Positions 39,129-48,812 are shown, counted from the stretch's first letter. The stretch is 64,000 nt of DNA from CAWJEL01 sp964647255 (GCA_964647255.1 CAZYGI010000001.1:124001-188000), one strand, 5' to 3'. Translations and numbers: made by a program. The notes: generated by a model from the sequence alone, not told the origin.

Positions 39129-39884
39129 TCACACGCCTGCAATCCGCCGCACGACGTGAAAACGAAAATACCCGGGAAAGAAATGGCTGATCGAATAATC
39201 TACGATCTGCCCATCCGTTGCAAACAACTGCGCCACCAGCTCCATCAGCGGCGCACCCTTCGGGATGCGCAGCGCATGGGCCAGGCTGGCGTCCGCAGCT
39301 TCCGAGGCCAGCTCGGTGCGCGAATACGCCAACGCCGGCCAGCCGCGCGCCCGTAGCGAGTCCAACACCGAGCCGCTGAACCCGGGGCCGAGATCGGTCT
39401 GACGGAAAAATCGTTGCGGCAGGACATCCGTCAAATGCGCAACGGGCTTGTCTTTCGCCAGAATCACACGCGTGACGCATGTGACCATCTCAGGGGCGGC
39501 CAACGCCAGGCCTTCTGTTTCGTCCGGAGTAGCCACCCGTTCACAGATGGTCGCCTCCCCCATCTGGACCTGCAGGCCCGCACGATTTGCCATCTGCTCG
39601 ATGCTTTCCAGCACTTCCAGGCCGGCCTCGATCACCGGTATCCGCTCCGCCACGAAGGTGCCAACTCCGTGCCGGCGGATGATGATCCCTTCCTGCTCCA
39701 GATGACGCAATGCCTCACGCAGCGTCGGTCGCGAGATACCCAACCGCCCGGACAGTTCGATCTCAGAGGGCAACCGCTCGCCGGGCACGTATTCACCCTG
39801 AATTAAGTTGGCTAAAACTTCGCTCGCTTGGGCGTACAGCGGACGCTGATCAATCCGCAAGGGAGAGTGTGTGTTCGGAATCAC
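39129..39884 (-). CDS. GntR/HutC-family transcription regulator with UTRA domain
   Basis: A 251-residue regulator. The winged helix-turn-helix is 'YAQASEVLANLIQGEYVPGE' followed by RLPSEIELSGRLGISRPTLREAL and 'EGIIIRRHGVGTFVA'. The UTRA ligand domain occupies about 95-250. HutC-type proteins typically repress and respond to small pathway metabolites. Its place at the head of the catabolic run suggests a ureide or purine derivative as signal. I favour GTG 39884, with AAGGGA six bases before it, over the GTG at 39899. Confidence 0.9.
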   Translation of the reverse strand: MIPNTHSPLRIDQRPLYAQASEVLANLIQGEYVPGERLPSEIELSGRLGISRPTLREALRHLEQEGIIIRRHGVGTFVAERIPVIEAGLEVLESIEQMANRAGLQVQMGEATICERVATPDETEGLALAAPEMVTCVTRVILAKDKPVAHLTDVLPQRFFRQTDLGPGFSGSVLDSLRARGWPALAYSRTELASEAADASLAHALRIPKGAPLMELVAQLFATDGQIVDYSISHFFPGYFRFHVVRRIAGV

Positions 39885-39924
39885 GGCCGATCCCTTCACT
39901 TGTTATCAAGCGACGCTACCATGT

Positions 39925-39985
39925 AGAGGTGTGGTTGTAAGATGTCTGACCTCTTGCATTATACTCAAACCCGATCAGAAAGCAA
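39925..39985 (-). promoter_or_regulatory. Promoter and candidate operator of the GntR-led operon
   Basis: On the minus strand TTGCTT (39980-39985) and TATAAT (39958-39963) are 16 bases apart, a strong sigma-70-type promoter. Just downstream AGAGGT (39925-39930) and ACCTCT (39949-39954) form an inverted repeat over the expected transcript start, a place where a repressor would act. Confidence 0.55.
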
Positions 39986-40043
39986 ATCCAGATCAGAGCA
40001 AAGACAGGCCGCCGGGGAAAGCACAGAGCGGCAAGAACGCAAA

Positions 40044-40086
40044 GCGGGCCTCCGAAACCTGCTGGCAGGAGGCTTCGGAGGCCCGC
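40044..40086 (-). terminator. Large terminator hairpin after the DHOD-like gene
   Basis: GCGGGCCTCCGAA (40044-40056) pairs with 40074-40086 and the loop contains its own CCTGC/GCAGG stem. On the minus strand it is followed by TTTGCGTTCTTG. It ends the nifJ/DHOD-like unit before the GntR gene. Confidence 0.75.
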
Positions 40087-40155
40087 GGGGGACGGCAGAT
40101 GAGAGCGAAGGCCGGAATCATTGGACTCCGCACCGCTGCAACCGGCGCCTGACTG

Positions 40156-41148
40156 CTACTTCCAGCTCCCCAACACCTTCATGTAGTTGGCCCGCTCGAA
40201 CGCTGCTGGATCGGCCACGCCGCGTTGGCTGAGCGCGCCCTTCATCTGCGCCACTGAGTCGTACTCGTGCGCCTCCATCCACTGGCCGAAGCCGCGCACC
40301 AGGTCGCCGATAGCTCCGATGCCGCGTTCCAGCAAGAGTGAGGCGACGTTGGCGACGTCCGCGCCGGCCATGACCGCCTTGACCGCGTCATCAACCGAGT
40401 GGATGCCGGTGGTGAGGGCCAACGACGCCTTGACATGGCCGAAGAGAATGGCAATCCACCGCAACGGCAGCCGCATCTCGTCAGAGGTGCTCAGCACCAG
40501 GTGCGGGATGACGGCCAGTTCTTCCAGGTCGAGGTCCGGTTGATAGAAACGATTGAAGAGCACCAGCGCATCTGCGCCGATGCGGTCCAAGCGGAGGGCC
40601 ATGTTGGGCAAGGCGCTGAAGAACGGACTGAGCTTAATCGCCACCGGGATATTCACCTGGGCCTTGACCTCGCGCAGGATCTCCAGGTAGGTGTTTTCCA
40701 CCGCATCGCTTGTGATGCTGGCGCGCGTCGGGATGAAATAGACATTGAGTTCCAACGCATCGGCGCCCGCTTCCTCGATCAACTTGGCGTAGCGTGTCCA
40801 ACCGCCCGTAGTGACGCCGTTCAAGCTGCCGATGATCGGGATGTCCACCGCGGTCTTTGCTTCCCGAATCAGCTCCAGATACCCATCGGGGCCACGATTA
40901 TAGTCAGCCGATTTGGGGAAGTAGGACGTCGCCTCAGCCGAAGTGTGCGTCGCCTGCTCAATGAAGTTGTGCTGAGCCAGGGCTTCGAAGTCAATCTGCT
41001 CCTCAAACAACGAGTACATCGTGACCGCTGCTGCGCCGGCATCTTCCATCTGCCGGATGCTGCCGAGCGTCTTGGACAGCGGCGAGGCCGAGGGCACGAT
41101 GGGGTTCTTCAGGGTCAAGCCCATGTAGCGAGTGGTGAGATCGGTCAT
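40156..41148 (-). CDS. Dihydroorotate-dehydrogenase-like flavoprotein
   Basis: The 330-residue TIM-barrel flavoprotein has 'LKNPIVPSASPLSKTLGSI', 'GSLNGVTTGGW', 'VAIKLSPFFSALPNMALRLD' and 'GADALVLFNRFYQPDLDLEE', the pattern of DHOD-like proteins that are regularly encoded next to pyruvate:ferredoxin oxidoreductase. Their natural substrate is uncertain. In this island it might reduce or oxidise a dihydropyrimidine or hydantoin-like ring using ferredoxin or NADH; that is inference. The start at 41148 has AAAGGAA upstream; a longer frame would begin in the snap-back repeat. It follows nifJ by about 127 bases. Confidence 0.82.
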   Translation of the reverse strand: MTDLTTRYMGLTLKNPIVPSASPLSKTLGSIRQMEDAGAAAVTMYSLFEEQIDFEALAQHNFIEQATHTSAEATSYFPKSADYNRGPDGYLELIREAKTAVDIPIIGSLNGVTTGGWTRYAKLIEEAGADALELNVYFIPTRASITSDAVENTYLEILREVKAQVNIPVAIKLSPFFSALPNMALRLDRIGADALVLFNRFYQPDLDLEELAVIPHLVLSTSDEMRLPLRWIAILFGHVKASLALTTGIHSVDDAVKAVMAGADVANVASLLLERGIGAIGDLVRGFGQWMEAHEYDSVAQMKGALSQRGVADPAAFERANYMKVLGSWK

Positions 41149-41218
41149 GCTGTGTTCCTTTCGAGGTGACGTGTAACTTGGTACATCAGTCAATTGGGAC
41201 GCGGAACCCGAAAACCGA

Positions 41219-41273
41219 CTTGCCGCATCACCAAATGACCAATCTACCAAGTTACCAATCTACCGGTTTGCCA
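41219..41273. repeat. TACCAA family repeat between nifJ and the DHOD-like gene
   Basis: The tract has ATGACCAATCTACC, AAGTTACCAATCTACC and GGTTTGCC in roughly 10-base steps. It is a single arm of the TTGGTAGA family, without a full inverse arm. Confidence 0.6.
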
Positions 41274-41275
41274 TC

Positions 41276-44200
41276 CTACTTCTCGAACGTCATCGCCGCC
41301 ATCTGCTCAAGCTGCTTCCAGCGCGCCAACACGTCGCCTTGCGCCAGCTTCAGCAGCATCTCGGCCCGCTCCTCATCGCGTTTTGCCAGAGAGCTGTAGC
41401 GAGTCTCGTTGTAGATATAGTCCTTCAACGGAATCTTCGGCGCCCTGGAATCCAGCGACAGCGGATTCTTTCCTTCGACAAAGTTGGTCGGGTTGTAGCG
41501 GTAGAGCGGCCACGCACCGCTATCCACGGCCAGCTTCTGCTCGCCCATGCCCAGGGTCATGTTGATACCGTGCGCGATGCAGTGGCTGTAGGCGATGATC
41601 AGGCTGGGGCCGTGATATGCCTCGGCCTCCAGGAACGCCTTCACGGTCTGATTGTCGCTGGCGCCCATGGCGACCTGGGCCACGTAGATCGTGCCCTGGC
41701 TCATCGCAATCGCGCCCAGATCCTTCTTCGAGATCGGCTTGCCGCCGGCCGCGAACCGAGCCACAGCCGCGCGCGGGGTGGCCTTCGACGCCTGGCCGCC
41801 GGTGTTGGAGTAGACCTGCGTATCAAGCACCAGGACGTTGACGTCCAGACCGGAGGCCAGCACATGATCCAACCCGCCGTAGCCGATGTCGTAGGCCCAG
41901 CCGTCGCCGCCCATGATCCACACGCTACGCTTGACCAACATATCGGCGATGCTATTGAGCTGCACAGCCCAAGAGGCGGTCAGGTCAGCCAGCTTCGCCT
42001 TCAGCGCAGCGACCCGCTCGCGCTGCTCGGCGATGCCCTTCTCGCTGCCCTGGTCGGCGGACAGCAGCCCATCCACCAACACGTCACCCAATACGTCTCG
42101 GTGCGCCTGGACGAGCTCGCGCGCAAATTCGTTTTGCTTGTCAATCGTCAACCGGAAGCCCATGCCGAACTCGGCGTTGTCCTCGAACAGGCTATTGGAC
42201 CAGGCCGGGCCGCGGCCGTTCTTGTCCTGCGCCCACGGCGTCGTCGGGAGGTTGCCGCCGTAGATCGAGGAGCAGCCGGTGGCGTTTGCGACGATGGCCC
42301 GATCGCCGAAGAGCTGGCTGACCAGCTTGATGTACGGCGTCTCGCCGCAGCCGGCGCACGCGCCGGAGAACTCGAACAGCGGCTGGAGCAGTTGTGAGTT
42401 CTTGACGGTGTTCAGCGGGATGATCGTCCGATCAAGCTCCGGCAGATCCAGGAAGAACTGGAAGTTGGCGCGCTCGGTGAAGCGGAGCGGCAACTGTGGC
42501 TCCATATTGATGGCCTTGAACTTCGGCTGGCTCTTGTTCTTGGCCGGGCAGTTTTCCACGCACAGCGCACAGCCCGTGCAATCTTCCGGCGCCACCTGGA
42601 CGGTGTACTTCATGCCGGGCAGATCGCGGCTCTTGTAATCCATGCTCTTGTAGGTCTCGGGCGCGCCAGCCAGGCTCTCCGCCGGGTAGACCTTAGTGCG
42701 GATAGCCGCGTGTGGGCACACCAGCGCGCATTTGCCGCACTGGATGCAGATGGAGGGATCCCAGACCGGGATTTCCAACGCCAGGTTGCGCTTTTCCCAC
42801 TGCGTCGTGGCCGTGGGCCAGGTGCCGTCCGCCGGGAACGCCGAGACCGGCAGGTCCTCGCCGTTGCCCGCGATGATCTGCGCAGTCACATCTTTGACGA
42901 AGGCCGGCGCCTCATCAGAGACCGGCGATTCCATCTTGAGCTGGCTGGTGACCTCGTTTGGGTACTGCACCTCGTACAAGTGCGAGAGCGTATGATCCAC
43001 GGCCGCAAAGTTCTGCTGCACCACGATCTCGCCGCGCTTCCCGTAGGTGGTGCGGATGGACTGCTTGATCTTCTCGATCGCCTCGTCCTTGGGCAGGACG
43101 CCGGAGATGGCGAAGAAGCAGGTCTGCATGATGGTGTTGATACGGCCGCCCATACCGGTGGCTTTGGCAACCCCGATCGCGTCAATGACGTAGAACTTCA
43201 GCTTCTTGGCGATGATCTGCGCCTGCACCTCGCGCGGAAGGTGATCCCACACCTCGTCCGGCCCGTAAGGGCTGGCAAGGAGGAAGGTCGCGCCCGGCTC
43301 AGCCTTGGCGAGCATGTTGACGCGCTCCAGGAAAACCCACTGATGGCACGCGACGAAGTTGGCGGACTCGATCAAGTTGGACAGGCGAATCGGATCAGGC
43401 CCGAAGCGCAGGTGCGAGGTCGTGACCGTGCCGGCCTTCTTCGAGTCATAGTAGAAATAGCCCTGGGCATAATTCTCGGTTTCCTGCCCGATGATGCGGA
43501 TGGAGTTGTGGTTGGCGCCCACCGTACCGTCGGAACCCAGGCCGTAGAACAGCGCCCGCACGCCGCGCGACGGCTCGACGTTGTACGAGGGATCGTACGC
43601 CAGGCTGGTGTGCGTCACGTCGTCATTGATGCCGATGGTGAAGTGATTCTTCGGTGTGGCCGCGGCCATGTTATCGAAGACGCCCTTGACCATGGCGGCG
43701 GTGAAGTCCTTGCTCGCCAACCCGTAGCGGCCGCCCAGCACCCGGAATGTCCGGCCTGTTTCGGCCGCAGCGGTCACGACGTCCTGATACAGCGGTTCGC
43801 CCGCGCCGCCGGGTTCCTTGCAGCGGTCAAGTGCGGTGACGATCTTCGTAGTCTCAGGGATCGCGGCCATCAAATGCTCGGCGCTGAAGGGACGGAAGAG
43901 GTGGACCTTGACGACACCGACCTTCTCGCCGCAGCAGTCGGCCAGTGCATGGGCGGTCTCGTGCGCGATATCCGCCGCGGAGCCCATGACTACGATCACG
44001 CGCTCGGCATCCGGTGCACCGACATAGTCAAACAGCTTGTACTGGCGGCCGACCAGCCCAGCGAACTTGTCCATTTCATCCTGGAGGATGGTCGGGACGG
44101 CCAGGTAATACGAATTGGCGGCCTCACGCGCCTGGAAGAAAACGTCCGGGTTTTGCGCCGTGCCGCGCAGCACGGGCCGCTCCGGGTTGAGTGCCCGCTG

Positions 44201-44815
44201 CCGGTGCGCCAACACCAAATCGTCGGGGATCATGGCGCTGATGTCGTCATCGCCCAGTTCTTCGATCTTGCGGATTTCGTGGCTGGTGCGGAAGCCATCG
44301 AAGAAATGCACGAACGGCACGCGCGACCGCAAGGTGGCGGCCGTCGCGATCAGGGCCAAATCCATGACCTCTTGCGGGTTGTTGGAGCAGAGCATCGCCC
44401 AGCCGGTGGAACGCGCCGCCATGACATCGCTGTGGTCGCCAAAGATCGAGAGCGCATGGGTGGCAAGGGCACGCGCCGCCACATGAAACACCGTCGAAGT
44501 CAGCTCGCCTGCGATCTTGAACATGTTCGGGATCATCAGCAGGAGGCCCTGTGATGCGGTAAAGGTGGTGGTGAGGGCGCCGGTCTGCAACGCACCATGC
44601 ACCGCACCGGCCGCGCCGCCTTCCGACTGCATCTCGACCACGGTCGGCACCGTGCCCCAGATGTTCTTCCGGCCCTCGGCGCTCCAGGCGTCGGCCCATT
44701 CGCCCATGTTGCTGGACGGCGTAATCGGGTAAATGGCTATGACTTCGTTGGTCTTGTGGGCAATATAGGCGGCTGCCTCATTGCCATCAATCGTAACGAC
44801 CGTGCGTTTTGACAT
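41276..44815 (-). CDS. nifJ: Pyruvate:ferredoxin (flavodoxin) oxidoreductase
   Basis: A 1179-residue homodimer-type PFOR. It converts pyruvate and CoA to acetyl-CoA, CO2 and reduced ferredoxin. The N-terminal domain begins 'TIDGNEAAAYIAHKTNEVIA' and 'YPITPSSNMGEWADAW'. Two 4Fe-4S sites are in 'SICIQCGKCALVCPHAAI' and 'CTGCALCVENCPAKN'. The proximal cluster cysteines include CAGCGE, and TPP/Mg binding is 'GGDGWAYDIGYGGLDHVL' with 'SNTGGQASKATPRAAVA'. The protein is full length. ATG 44815 has GGAGGA upstream. It indicates an anaerobic metabolism and gives a route for pyruvate made in the island. Confidence 0.97.
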   Translation of the reverse strand: MSKRTVVTIDGNEAAAYIAHKTNEVIAIYPITPSSNMGEWADAWSAEGRKNIWGTVPTVVEMQSEGGAAGAVHGALQTGALTTTFTASQGLLLMIPNMFKIAGELTSTVFHVAARALATHALSIFGDHSDVMAARSTGWAMLCSNNPQEVMDLALIATAATLRSRVPFVHFFDGFRTSHEIRKIEELGDDDISAMIPDDLVLAHRQRALNPERPVLRGTAQNPDVFFQAREAANSYYLAVPTILQDEMDKFAGLVGRQYKLFDYVGAPDAERVIVVMGSAADIAHETAHALADCCGEKVGVVKVHLFRPFSAEHLMAAIPETTKIVTALDRCKEPGGAGEPLYQDVVTAAAETGRTFRVLGGRYGLASKDFTAAMVKGVFDNMAAATPKNHFTIGINDDVTHTSLAYDPSYNVEPSRGVRALFYGLGSDGTVGANHNSIRIIGQETENYAQGYFYYDSKKAGTVTTSHLRFGPDPIRLSNLIESANFVACHQWVFLERVNMLAKAEPGATFLLASPYGPDEVWDHLPREVQAQIIAKKLKFYVIDAIGVAKATGMGGRINTIMQTCFFAISGVLPKDEAIEKIKQSIRTTYGKRGEIVVQQNFAAVDHTLSHLYEVQYPNEVTSQLKMESPVSDEAPAFVKDVTAQIIAGNGEDLPVSAFPADGTWPTATTQWEKRNLALEIPVWDPSICIQCGKCALVCPHAAIRTKVYPAESLAGAPETYKSMDYKSRDLPGMKYTVQVAPEDCTGCALCVENCPAKNKSQPKFKAINMEPQLPLRFTERANFQFFLDLPELDRTIIPLNTVKNSQLLQPLFEFSGACAGCGETPYIKLVSQLFGDRAIVANATGCSSIYGGNLPTTPWAQDKNGRGPAWSNSLFEDNAEFGMGFRLTIDKQNEFARELVQAHRDVLGDVLVDGLLSADQGSEKGIAEQRERVAALKAKLADLTASWAVQLNSIADMLVKRSVWIMGGDGWAYDIGYGGLDHVLASGLDVNVLVLDTQVYSNTGGQASKATPRAAVARFAAGGKPISKKDLGAIAMSQGTIYVAQVAMGASDNQTVKAFLEAEAYHGPSLIIAYSHCIAHGINMTLGMGEQKLAVDSGAWPLYRYNPTNFVEGKNPLSLDSRAPKIPLKDYIYNETRYSSLAKRDEERAEMLLKLAQGDVLARWKQLEQMAAMTFEK

Positions 44816-44923
44816 CAGATTTCCTCCGCTTGATATATGCAGGCAGGTTCGGACGATATGAATGAGCGTCTCGATGGGCGGCCGGCCTGGTGCCCGATGG
44901 CCCCGGAAGCACGAACCGCGTGA

Positions 44924-44953
44924 AAAACCGGACTCCGGATAGAGTCCGGTTTT
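44924..44953 (-). terminator. Rho-independent terminator after the nucleoside ABC operon
   Basis: AAAACCGGACTC (44924-44935) pairs with 44942-44953 over a six-base loop. On the minus strand the stem is followed by a T5 run, a standard terminator for the permease gene ending at 45071. Confidence 0.8.
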
Positions 44954-45070
44954 CAATCCACTACGCGGTGTAGGATACAACGCAAAAGGTTAGGCGGCTA
45001 TGATTGCTATCATAATCCTGGCTACGGAATGTCAAGCAATGCCACGCGTCGGTCGGTCGGCGACGGTGGA

Positions 45071-46042
45071 TTACAGCCCGCGCTCTCCGCGCACGTACGG
45101 ATTCCCCAGCGCGGCCGGCGCGCCGATGCGCTTCTTCATCGCCTCCCGAGAGCCGATCACCAGGATGATAATCACCAGGATGTAAGGCGCCATCTGCAGG
45201 AAGAAGCCCAGCTTCGGCGCGTAGAAGAATGGGTTCTTGAAGCCCAGGAGCTTCTGCGGCCCCTGCAGATCCAGGATCAACCGGCGCAGCGCGCCGAACA
45301 TGTAGCCGCCCGCGGCCGCGCGCCATGGGTCCCATTGGGCGAAGATCACCAGGCCGACTGCGATCCAGCCCTGCCCCCCCGTCGTCAGCTCACTGAACCA
45401 GCCAGGCGAGACGGCCAGGCTGATCGTCGCACCAGCCAGGCCGGCAAATAAACCGCCGATGAAGACATAGAGGTAGCGCAAGCCGTATACGTTGATCCCC
45501 AGCGCATCGGCGGCGGAGGGATATTCGCCCACCGCGCGCAGATGCAGGCCCGGCCGGGTGCGGTTGATGTAGAACGCCACGGCCGGCGTCAACACATAGC
45601 CCAGGTAGGCCATCGGGCTGTGATGGGTGAACATGATCGGGCCAATGATAGGGATCTTCGACAGGAGGGGAACGGTCCACACGGGCAGCAGCGAAACCGC
45701 GCCCGCCTTGCTCAGCCCTTCACCCAGCACCATGCTCAGGCCGATGCCGACGAAGTTGATCGCGAGGCCACTGACCACCTGGTCGGCCTGGAAGTTCACC
45801 GTCACCACCGCATGGAGCAGGGCAAGGACGCCCGCCGCCAGCATCGCGTACAGCACGCCTTGCCACGGGTGGCCGGTCTTAACCGCGGTGCTGTAGGCGG
45901 TCATCGCGCCGATCAGCATCATGCCCTCGACGCCCAGGTTCATCACGCCCGACCGCTCGGCCAGGATCTCGCCGATGGCCGCGAACAAGAGGATGGTGCC
46001 GGTCGCGATCCCGGCTTGCAGGATGATGATCCAGTCAATCAT
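45071..46042 (-). CDS. ABC transporter permease, BMP/nucleoside family (second permease)
   Basis: The 323-residue membrane protein is of the BPD_transp_2 type, with 8 to 10 hydrophobic helices: 'TGTILLFAAIGEILAERSGV', MNLGVEGMMLIGAM, 'HLRAVGEYPSAADALGINV' (the cytosolic coupling loop) and 'GLAGATISLAVSPGWF'. NupQ/YufQ-like. It forms the channel with the permease of the gene upstream, which ends nine bases before this start. Transported substrates in the family are nucleosides such as uridine, adenosine or guanosine. Confidence 0.92.
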   Translation of the reverse strand: MIDWIIILQAGIATGTILLFAAIGEILAERSGVMNLGVEGMMLIGAMTAYSTAVKTGHPWQGVLYAMLAAGVLALLHAVVTVNFQADQVVSGLAINFVGIGLSMVLGEGLSKAGAVSLLPVWTVPLLSKIPIIGPIMFTHHSPMAYLGYVLTPAVAFYINRTRPGLHLRAVGEYPSAADALGINVYGLRYLYVFIGGLFAGLAGATISLAVSPGWFSELTTGGQGWIAVGLVIFAQWDPWRAAAGGYMFGALRRLILDLQGPQKLLGFKNPFFYAPKLGFFLQMAPYILVIIILVIGSREAMKKRIGAPAALGNPYVRGERGL

Positions 46043-46051
46043 GTAACCTTC

Positions 46052-47167
46052 CTACTTTCGCACCACGCGCACCCGGTACCGGAGCAGCACATCGCTGGCG
46101 ATCACGCAGAACAGGATGATGCCCTGCAGCATGCGCGGGACGCCGGAAGGCTGGATTTCGCGGCCGGCCTGGATCAGCCCGCCGAAGAGGATCGAGACCA
46201 GGATCACCGCAAACGGGTTCAGCTTCGCCAGCCAGGCGATGATGATGCCGGTGAAGCCGTAGCCCGGCGAGATCGCACCCTGGAGCCGGTGCACGACACC
46301 GGAAATCTCGGACATGCCTGCCAGCCCGGCCAAACCGCCCGAAACCATCATCACCAACACGGTGTTTTTGACGATGTCCACGCCCGCGTAGTAGGCCGCC
46401 CGCCGGTTATCGCCGATCAGGCGGATTTCGTAGCCCCACCGGCTGCGGGAGATGATGAACCACACGACCACCGCAGCAACGATGCCCAGCAGGATGCCGG
46501 CGTGCAGCGTCATGCCGCTGAAGAGCTTGATCTGTTTGGCGTAGTCCAGCAGGCGCGGCATCCAGGCGCTCTTGGGAAACTGCGGCGACATCTGGAAGCC
46601 CGCCTCGCTCCACGCGCCGAAGACCCAGAATAGCACCCACGATGTAGCGATGTAGTTCATCATCAACGTGGTGATGATCTCATTGACGTTCAGCTTGGCC
46701 TTCAGATAGCCGGGGATCAGGCCCCACAGCGCGCCGCAGATGAAGCCGGCGATCGCCATCACCGTGAGCATAATGATGCGCGGCGTATTCGCAGGCAGGA
46801 TCGGGATCAGCACGACGGCGCTGGCGCCCCACGCGCCCAGGAAGAACTGCCCCTCCGCGCCGATATTCCACAGCTTCATGCGGAACGCCAGCGTACACGC
46901 CAGCCCCACCAGGATCAGCGGGATGGCCTTGACCAACGTGTCGTTGAACACCCCCAGGCTGCCGAACGCGGCCTGCAAGATATGCTCATACGCGGCGATA
47001 GGATGGCCGCCGGCCGCCTGAATCACGACGCCGCCGATGATGAAAGCCACCACCAGCGCGCCCACCGATGTCACGATGGGCAGCCAGCCCGGCGTCGTCA
47101 GCCGCCGCTCCGTGCGGATGGCGTACGGAAAGCGAAATCCTCGCACAGTGTTTTCAGTAACAGCCAT
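46052..47167 (-). CDS. ABC transporter permease, BMP/nucleoside family (first permease)
   Basis: A 371-residue integral membrane protein, NupP/YufP-like. It shows the family's start (cytosolic 30 residues), 'LILVGLACTLAFRMKLWNIG', AEGQFFLGAWGAS, 'IPGYLKAKLNVNEIITTLMM' (the conserved NEIITTLMMN motif), 'RLIGDNRRAAYYAGVDIV' (coupling helix) and 'YGFTGIIIAWLAKLNPFAVI'. It pairs with the second permease. The spacer upstream (47168-47276) holds a C-rich 10- to 11-base periodic tract. Confidence 0.93.
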   Translation of the reverse strand: MAVTENTVRGFRFPYAIRTERRLTTPGWLPIVTSVGALVVAFIIGGVVIQAAGGHPIAAYEHILQAAFGSLGVFNDTLVKAIPLILVGLACTLAFRMKLWNIGAEGQFFLGAWGASAVVLIPILPANTPRIIMLTVMAIAGFICGALWGLIPGYLKAKLNVNEIITTLMMNYIATSWVLFWVFGAWSEAGFQMSPQFPKSAWMPRLLDYAKQIKLFSGMTLHAGILLGIVAAVVVWFIISRSRWGYEIRLIGDNRRAAYYAGVDIVKNTVLVMMVSGGLAGLAGMSEISGVVHRLQGAISPGYGFTGIIIAWLAKLNPFAVILVSILFGGLIQAGREIQPSGVPRMLQGIILFCVIASDVLLRYRVRVVRK

Positions 47168-47276
47168 GGCTTTCTCCCGTGTTTGGGGGTTGAGGGCTGA
47201 GGGTTAGGGATCAGGGATCAGGTGAGAAGTCGTGTGTCACCACGCCACCCTGTCACCTTGTCCCCGTGTCATCCTG

Positions 47277-48812
47277 TCAGCCCGTCGCTGCCTCGCCCCG
47301 CGGCGTGCCTGCCATCATCAGGCCGATGTCAGTCAGCGTAGCCTCTTCGGCTTTCAATTCGCCCATGTTGCGGCCCTCGTAGATGCCAACGATGCGATCG
47401 GAGAGGGTCATGATCTCTTCCAATTCTTCGGAGATCAACAGGATGGCTGTGCCCTTTTCGCGTTCGCGCAGCAGCACGCGCTGCACCGCCTCGATGGCGC
47501 CGACATCCAGGCCGCGCGTCGGCTGCACCGCGACGATCAGCTTCGGCCCGGCGGTCATCTCGCGCGCCAGGATCGCTTTTTGCAGATTGCCGCCGGAGAG
47601 GAGGCGGGCTTGCACATCCACATTCGGCGCCGCGATGTCATATTCCTTTTTGAGCGTGTTCGATTGCTGGCGAATCACCGGGCGGTTCAGCACCCAGCCG
47701 CGCGAGACGGGCGTCTCGCGATAGCTCTTCATGATCAGGTTGTCGGCCAGGCTTAGCCCGGGTGAGCTGCCGACATGATGGCGATCTTCGGGGACGTGGG
47801 CGACGCGGCGTTTGATTGCGGCCCGCGGATCCTGGTTGGCGATGTCCTCGCCGCTGATGAGCACCCGGCCGCAGGAACATTTGCGCAGGCCGGTGATCAC
47901 TTGCGCCAGCTCGCTCTGCCCGTTGCCGGCCACTCCAGCGATGCCGACGATCTCGCCCGCCCGCACCTGGATGCCAAATTCGCGCAAAGCCGGCACTCCG
48001 CGATCGTTCTCGGTGCAGACGTCCTCGACCGAGAGCACCACGTCGCCGGCCCGCACCGGATTCTTCTTAACGGTAAAGACCACCTCACGGCCGACCATCA
48101 GTTGCGCCAGTTGGGCTTTAGTCACGCCCACCGTGCTGAGCCCGGCCGCGGTGACCTTGCCCCCGCGCAAAACAGTGACGCGGTTGGCAATGGAGAGCAC
48201 CTCGTGGAGCTTGTGGCTGATAAAGACGATGGAGTGACCCTTGGCGACCATCGCACGCAAGGTGACGAACAGTTCGTCAATCTCCTGCGGGGTCAGGACC
48301 GCGGTCGGCTCATCCATAATCAGGACTTTGGCGCCGCGATAGAGCATTTTCAGGATTTCGACGCGCTGCTGCTCGCCGACCGAGAGCTGCCAGATTTTGG
48401 CTTTGGGGTCTACTTTGAGGCCGTACTGTTCTTGAAGCGCAAGGATCTTCTTATCCAACGCATCCAGCGGCAGGAAAAAGCGCGGATCGGACAGGCCGAG
48501 GATGATATTCTCCGTCACCGTTTGGGACGGGACGAGCATGAAATGCTGGTGGATCATGCCGATGCCCGCGGCGATGGCGTCGCGCGGCGAACTAAAATTA
48601 ACGCGCCGGCCATCCACGAAGATCGTGCCTTCTTCGGCCTTGTACATGCCGGCCAGCACGTTCATCAGGGTGCTCTTGCCGGCGCCGTTTTCGCCCAGCA
48701 AGGCGTGCACCTCACCCTGGCGGAGGTCGAAGTCTACATGGTCGTTGGCGAGGACGCCGGGGAACCGTTTGATGATGCCTCGCATCTCGACTGCATTGAC
48801 GATCTCGGGCAT
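47277..48812 (-). CDS. ABC transporter ATP-binding protein, double-domain (nucleoside importer)
   Basis: The 511-residue ATPase has two ABC domains. In the first: 'HALLGENGAGKSTLMNVLAG', signature LSVGEQQRVEIL and Walker B 'VLIMDEPTAVLTPQEIDELF'. In the second: the degenerate Walker A 'GVAGNGQSELAQVI', LSGGNLQKAILARE and 'LIVAVQPTRGLDVGAIEA' with Gln where Asp or Glu is expected. The layout is the NupO/YufO and MglA type. It powers the two permeases that follow. ATG 48812 is preferred, since the longer frame runs through the intergenic TTGGTA repeat. Confidence 0.94.
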   Translation of the reverse strand: MPEIVNAVEMRGIIKRFPGVLANDHVDFDLRQGEVHALLGENGAGKSTLMNVLAGMYKAEEGTIFVDGRRVNFSSPRDAIAAGIGMIHQHFMLVPSQTVTENIILGLSDPRFFLPLDALDKKILALQEQYGLKVDPKAKIWQLSVGEQQRVEILKMLYRGAKVLIMDEPTAVLTPQEIDELFVTLRAMVAKGHSIVFISHKLHEVLSIANRVTVLRGGKVTAAGLSTVGVTKAQLAQLMVGREVVFTVKKNPVRAGDVVLSVEDVCTENDRGVPALREFGIQVRAGEIVGIAGVAGNGQSELAQVITGLRKCSCGRVLISGEDIANQDPRAAIKRRVAHVPEDRHHVGSSPGLSLADNLIMKSYRETPVSRGWVLNRPVIRQQSNTLKKEYDIAAPNVDVQARLLSGGNLQKAILAREMTAGPKLIVAVQPTRGLDVGAIEAVQRVLLREREKGTAILLISEELEEIMTLSDRIVGIYEGRNMGELKAEEATLTDIGLMMAGTPRGEAATG

